Both the position numbers and the translations under genes were made by a program. A stretch of DNA of 64,000 bases from Swaminathania salitolerans (GTDB lineage Bacteria; Pseudomonadota; Alphaproteobacteria; Acetobacterales; Acetobacteraceae): contig NZ_BJVC01000002.1 in assembly GCF_007988945.1 (NCBI RefSeq), positions 372,001-436,000 of the forward strand, read 5' to 3'. Below the pieces are notes generated by a model, which was not told where the DNA came from, searched no databases, and saw only the letters and a list, made by a program, of their open reading frames with translations. Shown piece after piece: positions 8,990 to 17,159 of the stretch; position 1 is the first letter of the stretch, and every line of letters begins with the position of its first letter.

Positions 8990-9305
8990 TGATCCCCGGT
9001 CCGGGTCCATAAGGAAATCGGGAGCCGTCTCAGGGCTCCTGATGCGAGCGCGCGCCGGGTGTCACGGCGCGGCGTCGTCGGAAACAATCCCGGAGGTTCG
9101 CGCGCTGGAAAGCAGGGCATCGCTGCCCCTGCCGATCAAATGACAAGGCCATCGGATGGCAGGTCCATCGGATGACGACAGGAGAGACTACCGCCATCGT
9201 GGAAAGGCGCGATCTGCATTGCGCGCGTGGCCACCAAGACGCGTTCAGCCCGACCGTCCCGATCTGAAGGCCCGATCCTGTCACCGCAGCGTTATTTGTG
9301 TTCAC
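8990..9305 (-). pseudogene. Decayed remnant of a second GT61 glycosyltransferase
   Basis: On the minus strand, bases about 9100-9000 read TSGIVSDDAAP, stop, HPARARIRSP and DFLMD. This closely matches the intact GT61 gene at 1550-3076, which reads TPGIVSEGAAPGHPALYRIRDP and DFLID. Weaker similarity continues upstream (IGTVGLNAS against VGFVGSAFH, and a segment with MD) with frame changes. An in-frame stop and frameshifts mark it as dead. It is a 3' fragment; the N-terminal half is missing where the MFS gene begins. The 8876-9331 interval holds nothing else I recognise. Confidence 0.6.
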
Positions 9306-9331
9306 GATGCCAGAAGATTACTTTTCGTGTC

Positions 9332-10567
9332 ATGATCGCGCGCCAGAACAGGACCTTTAAGACGCAGGAGCACGCCGTTCCCGGGGGCGGAACCCGTTCC
9401 CTCGCCGTACTGACTGTGGCTCTCTTCCTGTCCTATCTTTCGGTGGCGATGCCGCTCTCGGTCATACCGGCCTTCGTGACACGCTGGCCGGGTTACGGAA
9501 ATGCCCTTGCCGGAACTGCCGTCGGATGTGCCTTCGTCTCCACGATTCTGACACGCGCACTCGCCGGGGGATTTGCCGATCGTCGTGGCGGCGGCATCAG
9601 CATGCGCATCGGTCTGACGCTCTACGCTCTGGCCAGTCTTCTTTGCCTGCTTCCGGGCCTTGCGATCGTTCCGCCCGTGGCGGCGTTCTGTGTGCTGATT
9701 GCAGGTCGGCTGCTCCTCGGCGTCGGTGAAAGCTACACCCTCGTCGGGATGCATGGCTGGGGCATCGCCCTTTCCGGCCCCGAAAAGGCAGGCACGGTTC
9801 TGACATGGACCGGTGCGGCGATGTACGGGGCCTTCGCCATGGGCGGCCCGATCGGGCTCGCTGTCTATCACGCATCCGGATTTTCCGCCCTGATGGCGCT
9901 CTGCGCGGCGCTGCCCTGTCTCGGCTTCGTACTGATCCGTTCCGTTCCGGCAGGGCCGCTGGTGAGCGGGGAGCGAAGCAGCTTCTGGCCGGTTCTGGGG
10001 CTGATCCGTCCCTACGGGAGCGTCATCGCCCTCCAGGGCGTCGGCTTCGCGGTGCTCGGCGCCTTCATTTCCGTCTATTTCCTTCACAGGCACTGGCATC
10101 ATGGCGGGCTCGGTCTGACCTGTTTCGGTCTGGCCTTCGTGATGGGCCGTCTCCTCTTCGGGCATCTTCCCGACCGTCTGGGCGGGCTGCGCGTTGCCCT
10201 CGTATCCCTGGCCATCGAGACAGCAGGTCAGATCTGCATCGCCTTTGCCCCATCTCCATCCCTCGCCTTGCTCGGCGCCGTATTCACGGGCAGCGGCTGC
10301 TCGCTCCTTTATCCGTCCATGGGCGTGGAAGTCGTGAAACGCGTCTCGGGGCCGATGCGCGCGACCGCACTCGGCGGGTTCGCTGCATTCCAGGATCTCT
10401 CCTATGCGGTGAGCGGCCCCGTGGCAGGGCTCGTATCCGATCGTTTCGGCGATCGTGCGATGTTTCTGCTCGGTGCGGTTTGTGCCGCTGCCGGACTCGT
10501 GCTCGTCACTGCCCTGCTCGCGCGAGGCAGGCGGGTTCCGGCGCCCGCAGACGACGCCCGGATCTGA
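9332..10567 (+). CDS. MFS transporter, YhhS/YfcJ-like
   Basis: An inner-membrane major facilitator of 12 predicted segments, 411 residues from the ATG at 9332. A GTG at 9227 would add a polar 35-residue extension that overlaps the pseudogene remnant, so I prefer 9332. The stretch GRLLLGVGESYTLVGMHGWG followed by AAMYGAFAMGGPIG closely resembles E. coli YhhS (GRVILGIGQSF, GIVTYGAMAMGAPLG). The conserved loop-2 motif appears as GGFADRRGG. YhhS-type proteins are drug/sugar-type exporters with poorly defined substrates. The gene stands alone, convergent with the small gene at 10587. Confidence 0.85.
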   Translation: MIARQNRTFKTQEHAVPGGGTRSLAVLTVALFLSYLSVAMPLSVIPAFVTRWPGYGNALAGTAVGCAFVSTILTRALAGGFADRRGGGISMRIGLTLYALASLLCLLPGLAIVPPVAAFCVLIAGRLLLGVGESYTLVGMHGWGIALSGPEKAGTVLTWTGAAMYGAFAMGGPIGLAVYHASGFSALMALCAALPCLGFVLIRSVPAGPLVSGERSSFWPVLGLIRPYGSVIALQGVGFAVLGAFISVYFLHRHWHHGGLGLTCFGLAFVMGRLLFGHLPDRLGGLRVALVSLAIETAGQICIAFAPSPSLALLGAVFTGSGCSLLYPSMGVEVVKRVSGPMRATALGGFAAFQDLSYAVSGPVAGLVSDRFGDRAMFLLGAVCAAAGLVLVTALLARGRRVPAPADDARI

Positions 10568-10586
10568 CGAACTTCTTCTTGCGCGT

Positions 10587-11030
10587 TCAGATCCCGTAAG
10601 CCAGATGAAACCCTGCCATCTCGAGATGGGACGGTATTGGCGCAAGCGGCGCCTCCATCCTCGCCTCGCGTTCGATCTCAGGCGGAGCGGTTTCCTGAAC
10701 GGGCGGCGCCGCTTCCCCGGACACCGCCACGACGTCGGTGCTCTCTGCTTCCGATGGGCAGAGGACCCCGGAACGGGGAACGCAGTGCAACAGAACCGTG
10801 TAATCGCTGTCCTGAAATCCCGAGGGTCTCTCGCCTTTGCGACGCTGGACGAGCCATCCTGACAAGGCCGCCTCGAGGGCCTCGCGCGCCTCATCCCCGG
10901 AGCGCCCCACCTGCTCCGTGACGAGATCCGCCAGCCGCGCATAATCGTGTTCCGTCATGCGATGGGGCGCCGCGTCGTTTTCCGCTTTGACGACCCAGTC
11001 GCCCATATGATCCTTCATCGTCGCAAGCAT
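10587..11030 (-). CDS. Hypothetical acidic protein, 147 residues
   Basis: From the ATG at 11030 (AAGGAGA about 11 bases upstream) the protein reads MLATMKDHMGDWVVKAEN, then a helical acidic part with TEHDYARLADLVTEQVG and EALEAALSGWLV, then a Pro/Glu-rich tail. The frame remains open further upstream but that part reads like non-coding DNA. No family is recognised. The N-terminal helical region could be a small regulatory or interaction domain. It is convergent with the MFS gene and divergent from the TonB receptor, sharing a 125-base upstream region that holds a palindrome. An overlapping plus-strand frame exists, so reality is moderately supported only. Confidence 0.45.
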   Translation of the reverse strand: MLATMKDHMGDWVVKAENDAAPHRMTEHDYARLADLVTEQVGRSGDEAREALEAALSGWLVQRRKGERPSGFQDSDYTVLLHCVPRSGVLCPSEAESTDVVAVSGEAAPPVQETAPPEIEREARMEAPLAPIPSHLEMAGFHLAYGI

Positions 11031-11155
11031 CGTCTCGCCCGTTCTCCTTCGATCCGCACCGATGATAGCAGACATGACCCCGGCTCGCCCAGAATACCCT
11101 CGGCGCTCTTCCTGTTCCGTGCCAGATCCCGATCCCTCCCCGGGAAGAGAAGGAA

Positions 11156-11174
11156 AATCGTTGTGATAACGATT
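11156..11174. promoter_or_regulatory. Palindromic operator candidate upstream of TonB receptor
   Basis: AATCGTT-GTGAT-AACGATT is a perfect 7-bp inverted repeat with a 5-bp centre. The right part, GATAACGATTGCAAT, loosely resembles a Fur-type box. It lies about 75 bases before the TonB-receptor ATG and about 125 before the divergent small gene, in the only AT-richer patch of the region. The binding protein is unknown. Confidence 0.45.
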
Positions 11175-11246
11175 GCAATATGAGACCTGCACGCATACCG
11201 GGTCCGTCCGCCCGCGCCTTACTCGTCCGGATCGTATCTCTTTTTC

Positions 11247-13649
11247 ATGCCAAACACCCAGCGTCTTCCCCTCCGCCTGACCGATTGCCGATCGGACAAG
11301 GATCGCCCGAAATGCTCCTTTCTCCGGGGGGCGCTGTTGCTTGCAGCATCCCTGCCGCTTCAACCGGTTGCATGGGCGGAAACCGGAGTCGGGAAACACC
11401 CCGGCCACGACAGGCCGGTGGAGCATATCGTGGTGCAGGCCCGCGATGCGGAACCTGGCGGCGGTCTGATAAGGCCGGAGCACGGGACGAAAGCTGTCAG
11501 CGTCGTCGATGCCCATTTCATCGCAACCCAGGCGCCGATCTCAACGGCCTATCAGCTGAGCGCACTGCTCCCGGGGGCGAATGTCGCCGCGTCCGATCCG
11601 ATGGGGCTCTCTCCGCAAACCACGATTTCCGTCCGCGGTCTCGGTGGAGACGCCATCGGCTATGTTCTCGAGGGCATGCCGATGAACGACCTCGCTTATT
11701 ACTCGGGATATCCCAGCCAGTTCGCGGATAGCGAGAACTATCGCAGCATCGCGCTCGCCCAAGGTGCAGCCGATCTGGATTCCCCGGTGCTGAACGCGGC
11801 GGGCGGTCTCATGTCCCTCCGGTTCCGCGATCCCGCCCGGGAGTTCGGCGGCATGGTCTCGGCATCCTACGGATCCTATGGAACCAACCGGCAGTTCCTC
11901 CGGCTCGATACGGGCACGATCGCCCGTACGGGACTGCGCGGCTTCGTCTCCTATTCCCATACGGGAGCGCATAACTGGCGCGGCCCCGGCGGCAATCAGC
12001 GCCATCATGTGGACTTCAAACTCGTGCGCCCGATAGGCGACTCGTCGCAGATCGGGTTCGTCGGCAGCTGGAACAGCACCGTGACCGGCTATTATCCGCA
12101 GCTGACGAAAGACGCGTTCCGCATGGCGGGCATCGGGGGCGACAACGTCCTCGCCGCGCATTTCGACCGTTCGGACACGACCCGGGCCACCTCGTATTAT
12201 CGTCTCTGGCGACAACCGGAGCGCACGCTCTATCTCGGTCTGCCCGTGTCGTTACGCCTCGCCGATCGTCTCACCCTGACGACGACGGCCTATGCGCAGG
12301 GCGCCTACGGCAATGTGCCCGGTGGCTCGACGCTTCCGGTCGAGGGGCTGTGGCTCGGAACTTCGCAACTCGACCAGTCCCTTCCGCTCCGGCCGGGGGA
12401 AGACGGTCAGGCACTCGTGCGCGCCAACTATACCCAGCGCAGCTATCGCTCGGGCTTTACCTCCGAACTGGCCTGGAAAACGCGCTGGAACGAGCTGATC
12501 CTGGGATACTGGTTCGATTATGGAGACGATCACGAGGTGCAGTCCTTTTCTCCCGTCTCACCCGGGGGAGATGCGCCGAATATCTGGGGCAACGGACAAC
12601 GCGGCTTCATCCGGCTGGATGACGGGACGCGTTTCCTTGCAGGCGACAATCACACCGTCAGCATGACGAATGCCCTGTTCATCGGTGACAGGATGCATTT
12701 CCTGTCCGACCGGCTCCTGCTGTCATTCGGCTTCAGGGAGGTCATGATCAACCGTGACGGCACGAACGCCCTTCCCGGCCCGCAATACCATGTCGGCAGC
12801 AACGGCACGGCGCCCCTGCCCCGTTTCGGGCTGCGCTACCAGATCGCATCGCGCCATCAGATCTTCATGAACGCGACGACGAATTTCCGCGCGCCCTCCC
12901 TGACGGCCTTCTACAACCTTTACGATCCGACGAGCGGAGCCCCCGAGATCGAGGGGAAATCGAACCTGAAGAACGAATACTCCATCTCCGAGGAGATCGG
13001 TTACCGTTATGCCGGTCCCCGCGTGACGGGGAGCATCACGTTCTTCAACTACAATTTCACCAACAGACAGATTACCACCCTCGTCCCCGTCAATGCCGTT
13101 CCGGTCCAGTCCACCATCAATGCGGGTGGGCAGACATCGCGCGGTCTGGACGTCGAACTCGGGCTTCGCCCGTGGCATCATTTCGCCCCCTACCTGTCGG
13201 GTGAATATCTCCATGCGACGATCGACAACGATATCGCGGCTAATGGCGATCTCCTTCCCACTGCGGGCAAAAGGGCCGTCAGAAGCCCCGCGCTTCAGGC
13301 CTCGGCGGGTCTCGCCTATGATGACGGGCATATCTTCGGTTTCGCATCCCTGCATTATACCGGGCGTCAATATGCCACGTTCACGAACGATGAACGCATC
13401 AGCGACAGGACGACGGGAGATCTCAGTCTGGGATACCGGTTCTCGTCCCGAGGCAGGATGAAAGCCCCGTCGATCCGCCTCAACCTCATCAATCTGACCA
13501 ACGAGCATTTCCTGTCGGGCGTTGCGGACCCGACCCTGAACGCACGGGATACCGCAGGACGATACGGAACCCTCATTGCCGGCTCCGCGCCCGATTATTA
13601 TGTCGGCGGCGGGTTCTCCGCGCTGGCAACCTTCGCTACGGGATTCTGA
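11247..13649 (+). CDS. TonB-dependent outer-membrane receptor
   Basis: 800 residues with a signal peptide (hydrophobic ALLLAASLPLQPVAWA, cleavage near residue 44), a plug domain (YQLSALLPGANVAA, ISVRGLGGDAIGYVLEGMPM) and a long beta-barrel rich in alternating aromatic strands ending in ...ALATFATGF with a terminal Phe. Such receptors import iron complexes, vitamins or nickel using TonB-ExbBD energy. The stop overlaps the next start by one base; the partner genes are a small-molecule kinase and a PnuC-type permease. This suggests the ligand is a B vitamin such as thiamine or a nicotinamide riboside-like compound rather than a siderophore. No TPP riboswitch motif was seen upstream. No clear ribosome site precedes the ATG at 11247, so the start may be off. 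Confidence 0.9.
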   Translation: MPNTQRLPLRLTDCRSDKDRPKCSFLRGALLLAASLPLQPVAWAETGVGKHPGHDRPVEHIVVQARDAEPGGGLIRPEHGTKAVSVVDAHFIATQAPISTAYQLSALLPGANVAASDPMGLSPQTTISVRGLGGDAIGYVLEGMPMNDLAYYSGYPSQFADSENYRSIALAQGAADLDSPVLNAAGGLMSLRFRDPAREFGGMVSASYGSYGTNRQFLRLDTGTIARTGLRGFVSYSHTGAHNWRGPGGNQRHHVDFKLVRPIGDSSQIGFVGSWNSTVTGYYPQLTKDAFRMAGIGGDNVLAAHFDRSDTTRATSYYRLWRQPERTLYLGLPVSLRLADRLTLTTTAYAQGAYGNVPGGSTLPVEGLWLGTSQLDQSLPLRPGEDGQALVRANYTQRSYRSGFTSELAWKTRWNELILGYWFDYGDDHEVQSFSPVSPGGDAPNIWGNGQRGFIRLDDGTRFLAGDNHTVSMTNALFIGDRMHFLSDRLLLSFGFREVMINRDGTNALPGPQYHVGSNGTAPLPRFGLRYQIASRHQIFMNATTNFRAPSLTAFYNLYDPTSGAPEIEGKSNLKNEYSISEEIGYRYAGPRVTGSITFFNYNFTNRQITTLVPVNAVPVQSTINAGGQTSRGLDVELGLRPWHHFAPYLSGEYLHATIDNDIAANGDLLPTAGKRAVRSPALQASAGLAYDDGHIFGFASLHYTGRQYATFTNDERISDRTTGDLSLGYRFSSRGRMKAPSIRLNLINLTNEHFLSGVADPTLNARDTAGRYGTLIAGSAPDYYVGGGFSALATFATGF

Positions 13650-14932
13650 TGGAAAACGCCGGAGATCACGACGCACCCGGTCAGTTCGGCCTCTGGAAGA
13701 AACATGCCGAACGCGACTGGCCCGCCCTGACGGAACAGGAAATCGCATCGGTACTCGCTCCCGCATCTCCGGACTCCGCCGCCACCGGCGACCGGCATCC
13801 CTCGCCGTCCTGCGATAAGACCGCGCCGTTCTGGCACAGCGAAAGACCGTTTTCCGCAGCGGCGCTGATCGTAAGGCAAGGGGCGCCCGACGTGATCGTC
13901 AAGCGCCATCATCATGGCTTGCGCAGCAGGGAGACATTGCAGACCGAACATGCCCTGATCCGTCACCTTCACGGCAGAGGGCTTCCGGTCGCCCTCCCCC
14001 TTGCGCTCGCGAATGGAGAGGATGTCACGTGCGAGGACCCTTGGGTGTACGAGGCTTTTCCGCGTCTTTCCGGTCGGGATCTCTATCGGGATCGCATGTC
14101 GTGGGATCCCTATTTCTCGGTCGCGCAGGCGCGTGCCGCCGGACAGGCTCTGGCACGGTACCACGATGCCGCGACCGGCTTCGAGGCGCCGGACAGGGCA
14201 GATACGCCACTCGTCTCGGCGCTCGCACCGCTTCTGGGGACCCAGCCCGAGAGCGCGCTCCGGCGCTGGGTCGCCGCCCAACCGGCCCTCGAGGGCGCGC
14301 TCGACAGACACGATCCGCACGGGCGCTGGCTCGCGGCGCTCGCGCCCCATCTCCACCGCGCGGCGCAAAAGCCCGATTCCTTCCCTTCCCTGTGGGGGCA
14401 TGGAGACTGGCACGGCTCGAACCTGATCTGGCCGGATGAAATCGCAGGCGGTGGCACGGATGCCGCGCCGCATCCCGATGCGGATATCGTTGCGCCCTGC
14501 CCGTTCGATTTCGGTATGGCCGATCGCACCACCCGCCCTTTCGACATCGCGGTCGCGCTCGAACGCAGCATGTTCGGCTGGCTCTCGCCCGAGGCGGGCA
14601 GCTATCGCGTCGAATGGGAGCAGATCGATGCCTTCCTGAGCGGCTACGACCGGCTCTGGCCCCTTTCCGGACGTCTTTGCAAGGCGATCGCGACCATGCT
14701 GCCGCTCGCCCATGTAACCTTCGCCTGTTCGGAAATCTGGTATTACGACACGCTTCTCGGGCGAGAGGACGATGCCCGGACGGCTCTCGAGGACTACCTG
14801 ATTGCCCATGCCGCCTGGTTTTCATCGCCCGACGGTCGGGCCGCCTGCGACCATATCGCGCGATGGGAAGCGCGCTCGCAAAAAGCGCATAGGCAGGACG
14901 CGCCGCCCGGAAAAGGGCGTTTCGCCGGATGA
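13649..14932 (+). CDS. Aminoglycoside phosphotransferase/choline-kinase-like small-molecule kinase
   Basis: 427 residues. The kinase-like fold shows Brenner's motif HGDWHGSNL near residue 250, the DFG-like metal site FDFGMADRTTRPFDIA, and an N-terminal nucleotide-binding Lys in DVIVKRHHHG. The family phosphorylates hydroxyls of aminoglycosides, choline, thiamine (ThiK) or methylthioribose. Here it is locked between a TonB receptor (1-base overlap) and a PnuC permease (4-base overlap). The simplest role is trapping an imported vitamin by phosphorylation, the classic partner function for PnuC-type facilitators. Substrate (thiamine, nicotinamide riboside or other) cannot be decided from sequence; antibiotic resistance is unlikely given context. 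Confidence 0.75.
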   Translation: MENAGDHDAPGQFGLWKKHAERDWPALTEQEIASVLAPASPDSAATGDRHPSPSCDKTAPFWHSERPFSAAALIVRQGAPDVIVKRHHHGLRSRETLQTEHALIRHLHGRGLPVALPLALANGEDVTCEDPWVYEAFPRLSGRDLYRDRMSWDPYFSVAQARAAGQALARYHDAATGFEAPDRADTPLVSALAPLLGTQPESALRRWVAAQPALEGALDRHDPHGRWLAALAPHLHRAAQKPDSFPSLWGHGDWHGSNLIWPDEIAGGGTDAAPHPDADIVAPCPFDFGMADRTTRPFDIAVALERSMFGWLSPEAGSYRVEWEQIDAFLSGYDRLWPLSGRLCKAIATMLPLAHVTFACSEIWYYDTLLGREDDARTALEDYLIAHAAWFSSPDGRAACDHIARWEARSQKAHRQDAPPGKGRFAG

Positions 14933-15513
14933 GCCCCGTCGAGGCCCTCGCCGTTCTGCTGACGCTTCTCGGTATAGGGCTGACCGGGAGACGCCGCGTC
15001 GAGGGCTTTCCCCTGTCGCTCGGGGCCGCGCTTTTGTATCTCTGCGTCTTCATCCGTGCCCGGCTTTTCGCCGATGCGATGCTGCAACTGGTCTTCGCTG
15101 CTGCGGTGCTGAAAGGGTGGCACGACTGGAGACGCGCTTACACGGATGAAAGCGGCATAACCGTCCGACATGCAGGACCGCTTCGCATGGTCCGGGATTG
15201 CGGTATCGGCGTCGTGGCGAGCGCGGCACTCGCCACGGCTCTCTCACGCTGGACATCCGATGCAGCACCCGTGACCGATGCCACGCTGAGCGTCTTCAGC
15301 GTGATCGGACAGATATGGACGGGAAGACGATTCATCGAATGCTGGGCATTATGGATCGTCGTCGATACCGCCTATATCGGCCTCTTCATCGGCCGCAGCC
15401 TCTGGCTGACCGCGGGGCTCTATCTGTGCCTCGTCCTTCTCGCCTCATATGCCCTCGTTTCGTGGCATCGCGCCCGGAGCCAGCGGTCCGGGCCGGACCC
15501 GGTCCGCATGTGA
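14929..15513 (+). CDS. PnuC-family vitamin transporter
   Basis: 194 residues with about seven hydrophobic segments. The C-terminal signature WALWIVVDTAYIGLFIG and SLWLTAGLYLCLVLLASYAL matches PnuC/PnuT facilitators, as does KGWHDWRRAY after the first helices. These proteins move nicotinamide riboside (PnuC), thiamine (PnuT) or riboflavin (PnuX) down a gradient maintained by cytosolic phosphorylation. It overlaps the kinase gene by ATGA, making it the third gene of a receptor-kinase-permease operon. The Asp in VVDT, where many nicotinamide riboside PnuC proteins carry Asn, may point to thiamine or another vitamin, but this is tentative. Confidence 0.82.
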   Translation: MSPVEALAVLLTLLGIGLTGRRRVEGFPLSLGAALLYLCVFIRARLFADAMLQLVFAAAVLKGWHDWRRAYTDESGITVRHAGPLRMVRDCGIGVVASAALATALSRWTSDAAPVTDATLSVFSVIGQIWTGRRFIECWALWIVVDTAYIGLFIGRSLWLTAGLYLCLVLLASYALVSWHRARSQRSGPDPVRM

Positions 15514-15565
15514 GCTCCGGCCCCGGACCGGCCCCGCGCCGCGAGACGCGGCCGCCCGAAGCGGA

Positions 15566-16297
15566 TCAGGCGCAAAGACCTCCATCCACGGTCAGCGTGG
15601 AGCCCGTGACGTATCCGGCCCGCGCGCTGGCGAGATAGGAGACGGCCTCGGCGATATCGGCAGTCTCACCGTAATGTCCGGTCGCCACGAAACTGCCGAT
15701 CAGCGCCGCGCTGTCTCCGTCTTTCGGGTTGAGATCCGTATCGATCGGACCGGGCTGGACCACATTGGCGGTAATGCCCTGCGGCCCGAGATCGCGCGCA
15801 AGACCGCGAACGAAGCCGATCAGCGCCGCTTTCGTCGCGGCATAGACAGACACGCCCGGGAGGGGGACGCGCTCTCCGAAGGCGGAGCCCATATAGATCA
15901 GACGGCCGCCCCGACGCATATGCGGCACCGCTGCTGCGGTTTCCACCATCACCGCGCGAAGATTGAGCGCGAGCGTGCGGTCGATATCCTCATCCGTCAT
16001 CGTCTCGATCGTGCCATAGGGGTAGCAGCCTGCATTGCAGACGAGGGCGTCGATCGTCCCGAATGCCGCAACCGTCGCCTCGACCGCGTGACGGTTCTCT
16101 TCCGCTTTCGCGCCATCCGCGCGGATCACGAGCGCACGACGCCCGAGAGCCTCGACGGCATCCTTGGTCTCACGCGCCTTTTCCTCATTGCTGGAATAGG
16201 TCAGGGCAATATCGAAGCCGTCTCTTGCCAGCGTCCGGCAGATCGCGGCGCCGATACCGCGGCTTCCCCCCGTGACGAGTGCGATACGTGCGGTCAT
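15566..16297 (-). CDS. Short-chain dehydrogenase/reductase (SDR), classical type
   Basis: 243 residues. TGGSRGIG at 9-16 binds the dinucleotide, CNAG at 87-90 is structural, and the catalytic set is Ser138, Tyr152 and Lys156 (VYAATK). The C-terminus YVTGSTLTVDGGLCA is typical of FabG-like SDRs. The enzyme probably reduces or oxidises a ketone/alcohol with NADP(H); many such SDRs are annotated 3-oxoacyl-ACP reductase-like, but this is not in a fatty-acid cluster. Convergent with the pnuC operon, no co-transcribed partner. Confidence 0.88.
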   Translation of the reverse strand: MTARIALVTGGSRGIGAAICRTLARDGFDIALTYSSNEEKARETKDAVEALGRRALVIRADGAKAEENRHAVEATVAAFGTIDALVCNAGCYPYGTIETMTDEDIDRTLALNLRAVMVETAAAVPHMRRGGRLIYMGSAFGERVPLPGVSVYAATKAALIGFVRGLARDLGPQGITANVVQPGPIDTDLNPKDGDSAALIGSFVATGHYGETADIAEAVSYLASARAGYVTGSTLTVDGGLCA

Positions 16298-16316
16298 GCT
16301 TCTCTCCCTGTCTTGC

Positions 16317-16412
16317 TCTGGGCCAGTTCTACGTTGGGCCAGTCCTGGGTTGGGCCAATCTCAGATTGGGCCTGTCTCACTCTGGCCCTGTCCGGCTCCG
16401 GCCAGGATAGTG
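16317..16412 (+). repeat. Six degenerate 16-bp tandem repeats, core (T)TGGGCCagtC
   Basis: Successive 16-base units start at 16317, 16333, 16349, 16365, 16381 and 16397. The cores read CTGGGCCAGTTC, TTGGGCCAGTCC, TTGGGCCAATCT, TTGGGCCTGTCT, CTGGCCCTGTCC and CCGGCCAGGATA. The array lies between the SDR start and the GtrA-like gene, in the divergent promoter interval. Confidence 0.8.
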
Positions 16413-16507
16413 CAACGATGTCCGCTGGGTTCCAAGAGCTGGCCAGCCCATATCTGCCCCGGGAAAAAGGCGGGGGCTGGCCGGGACCCGCTTCTTGCAC
16501 AGACGGG

Positions 16508-17068
16508 ATGAAGCCCTTACGAACTGATGGCCAGTCTTCATGTCCGGACAAAGGCAGCCTCTTGCGCAGAAACCGCATTTTCTACCCGCGCGCGCCGCAT
16601 CAGCTGACCGCACAGTTCCTGCGGTTTGCGACCATCGGTGCGATGGGTCTCGTATGGGATATCCTGATCGTCTGGCTGCTCGAACCCGAACTCGGCCTGA
16701 CGGCGGCAGCGCTCGTTTCGTATTTCGCCGTCGCGACGATCAACTGGAGTCTCAACCAGCTCTGGACATTCCGTCATGTTGCCAATCGCAGCCACCCCGT
16801 ATTGCAATGGCTGCATTTTCTTGCCGCGAACAGTTTCGGATTCCTGCTCAATCGCGGAACCGTGTACGCGCTCTGCTTTACGGTTCCGTTCTGTGCCCGG
16901 CATGTCGCGCTTCCTCTCGCTGCAGGCGCCCTCATGGGGCTGACGGCCAATTTCAGCCTGTCACGCAAGCTCGTTTTCCGCGCGAAGATCCCCGAAACGC
17001 CTCTCGAACTGGCACGGATGACCACGGATCTGCACGTCACGGAACAGGATCGCGATCTGGAATCCTGA
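16508..17068 (+). CDS. GtrA-like membrane protein
   Basis: 186 residues from the ATG at 16508; the frame is open much further upstream but that part is antisense to the SDR gene. Four hydrophobic helices with the family pattern [20 protein letters not shown], then [22 protein letters not shown] and [15 protein letters not shown] match GtrA/DPMS-associated proteins. These act in flipping or transferring lipid-linked sugars for surface polysaccharides. No dolichyl-phosphate glucosyltransferase or Gtr partner is adjacent. The start choice is uncertain because no strong ribosome site is visible. Confidence 0.8.
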   Translation: MKPLRTDGQSSCPDKGSLLRRNRIFYPRAPHQLTAQFLRFATIGAMGLVWDILIVWLLEPELGLTAAALVSYFAVATINWSLNQLWTFRHVANRSHPVLQWLHFLAANSFGFLLNRGTVYALCFTVPFCARHVALPLAAGALMGLTANFSLSRKLVFRAKIPETPLELARMTTDLHVTEQDRDLES

Positions 17069-17159
17069 TCGGCACACGCGCAAAACATTTCCTTCGGAGC
17101 CTCTTTGCTCTAGTGGAGATGCCATCTCAACGCCGCAATCGGGATCTTTCGCTCGGGCC

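Noticed and set aside
9302..10942. A 546-codon minus-strand frame covering the MFS gene
   Set aside because: The plus-strand MFS protein has clear transmembrane segments and YhhS motifs; the antisense is hydrophilic noise.
11031..11246. TPP riboswitch upstream of the TonB/kinase/PnuC operon
   Set aside because: The conserved CTGAGA and the thi-box pairing elements were looked for and not found.
11030..11516. Upstream extension of the small acidic protein into the TonB receptor region
   Set aside because: It would overlap the receptor gene on the other strand, and the added sequence lacks coding character.
13649..14932. Aminoglycoside resistance gene
   Set aside because: The fold matches, but coupling to a TonB receptor and PnuC permease favours a vitamin kinase.
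15449..16507. A long upstream extension of the GtrA-like frame
   Set aside because: It is antisense to the SDR gene and reads through the 16-bp repeat array; conserved GtrA sequence begins only after 16508.
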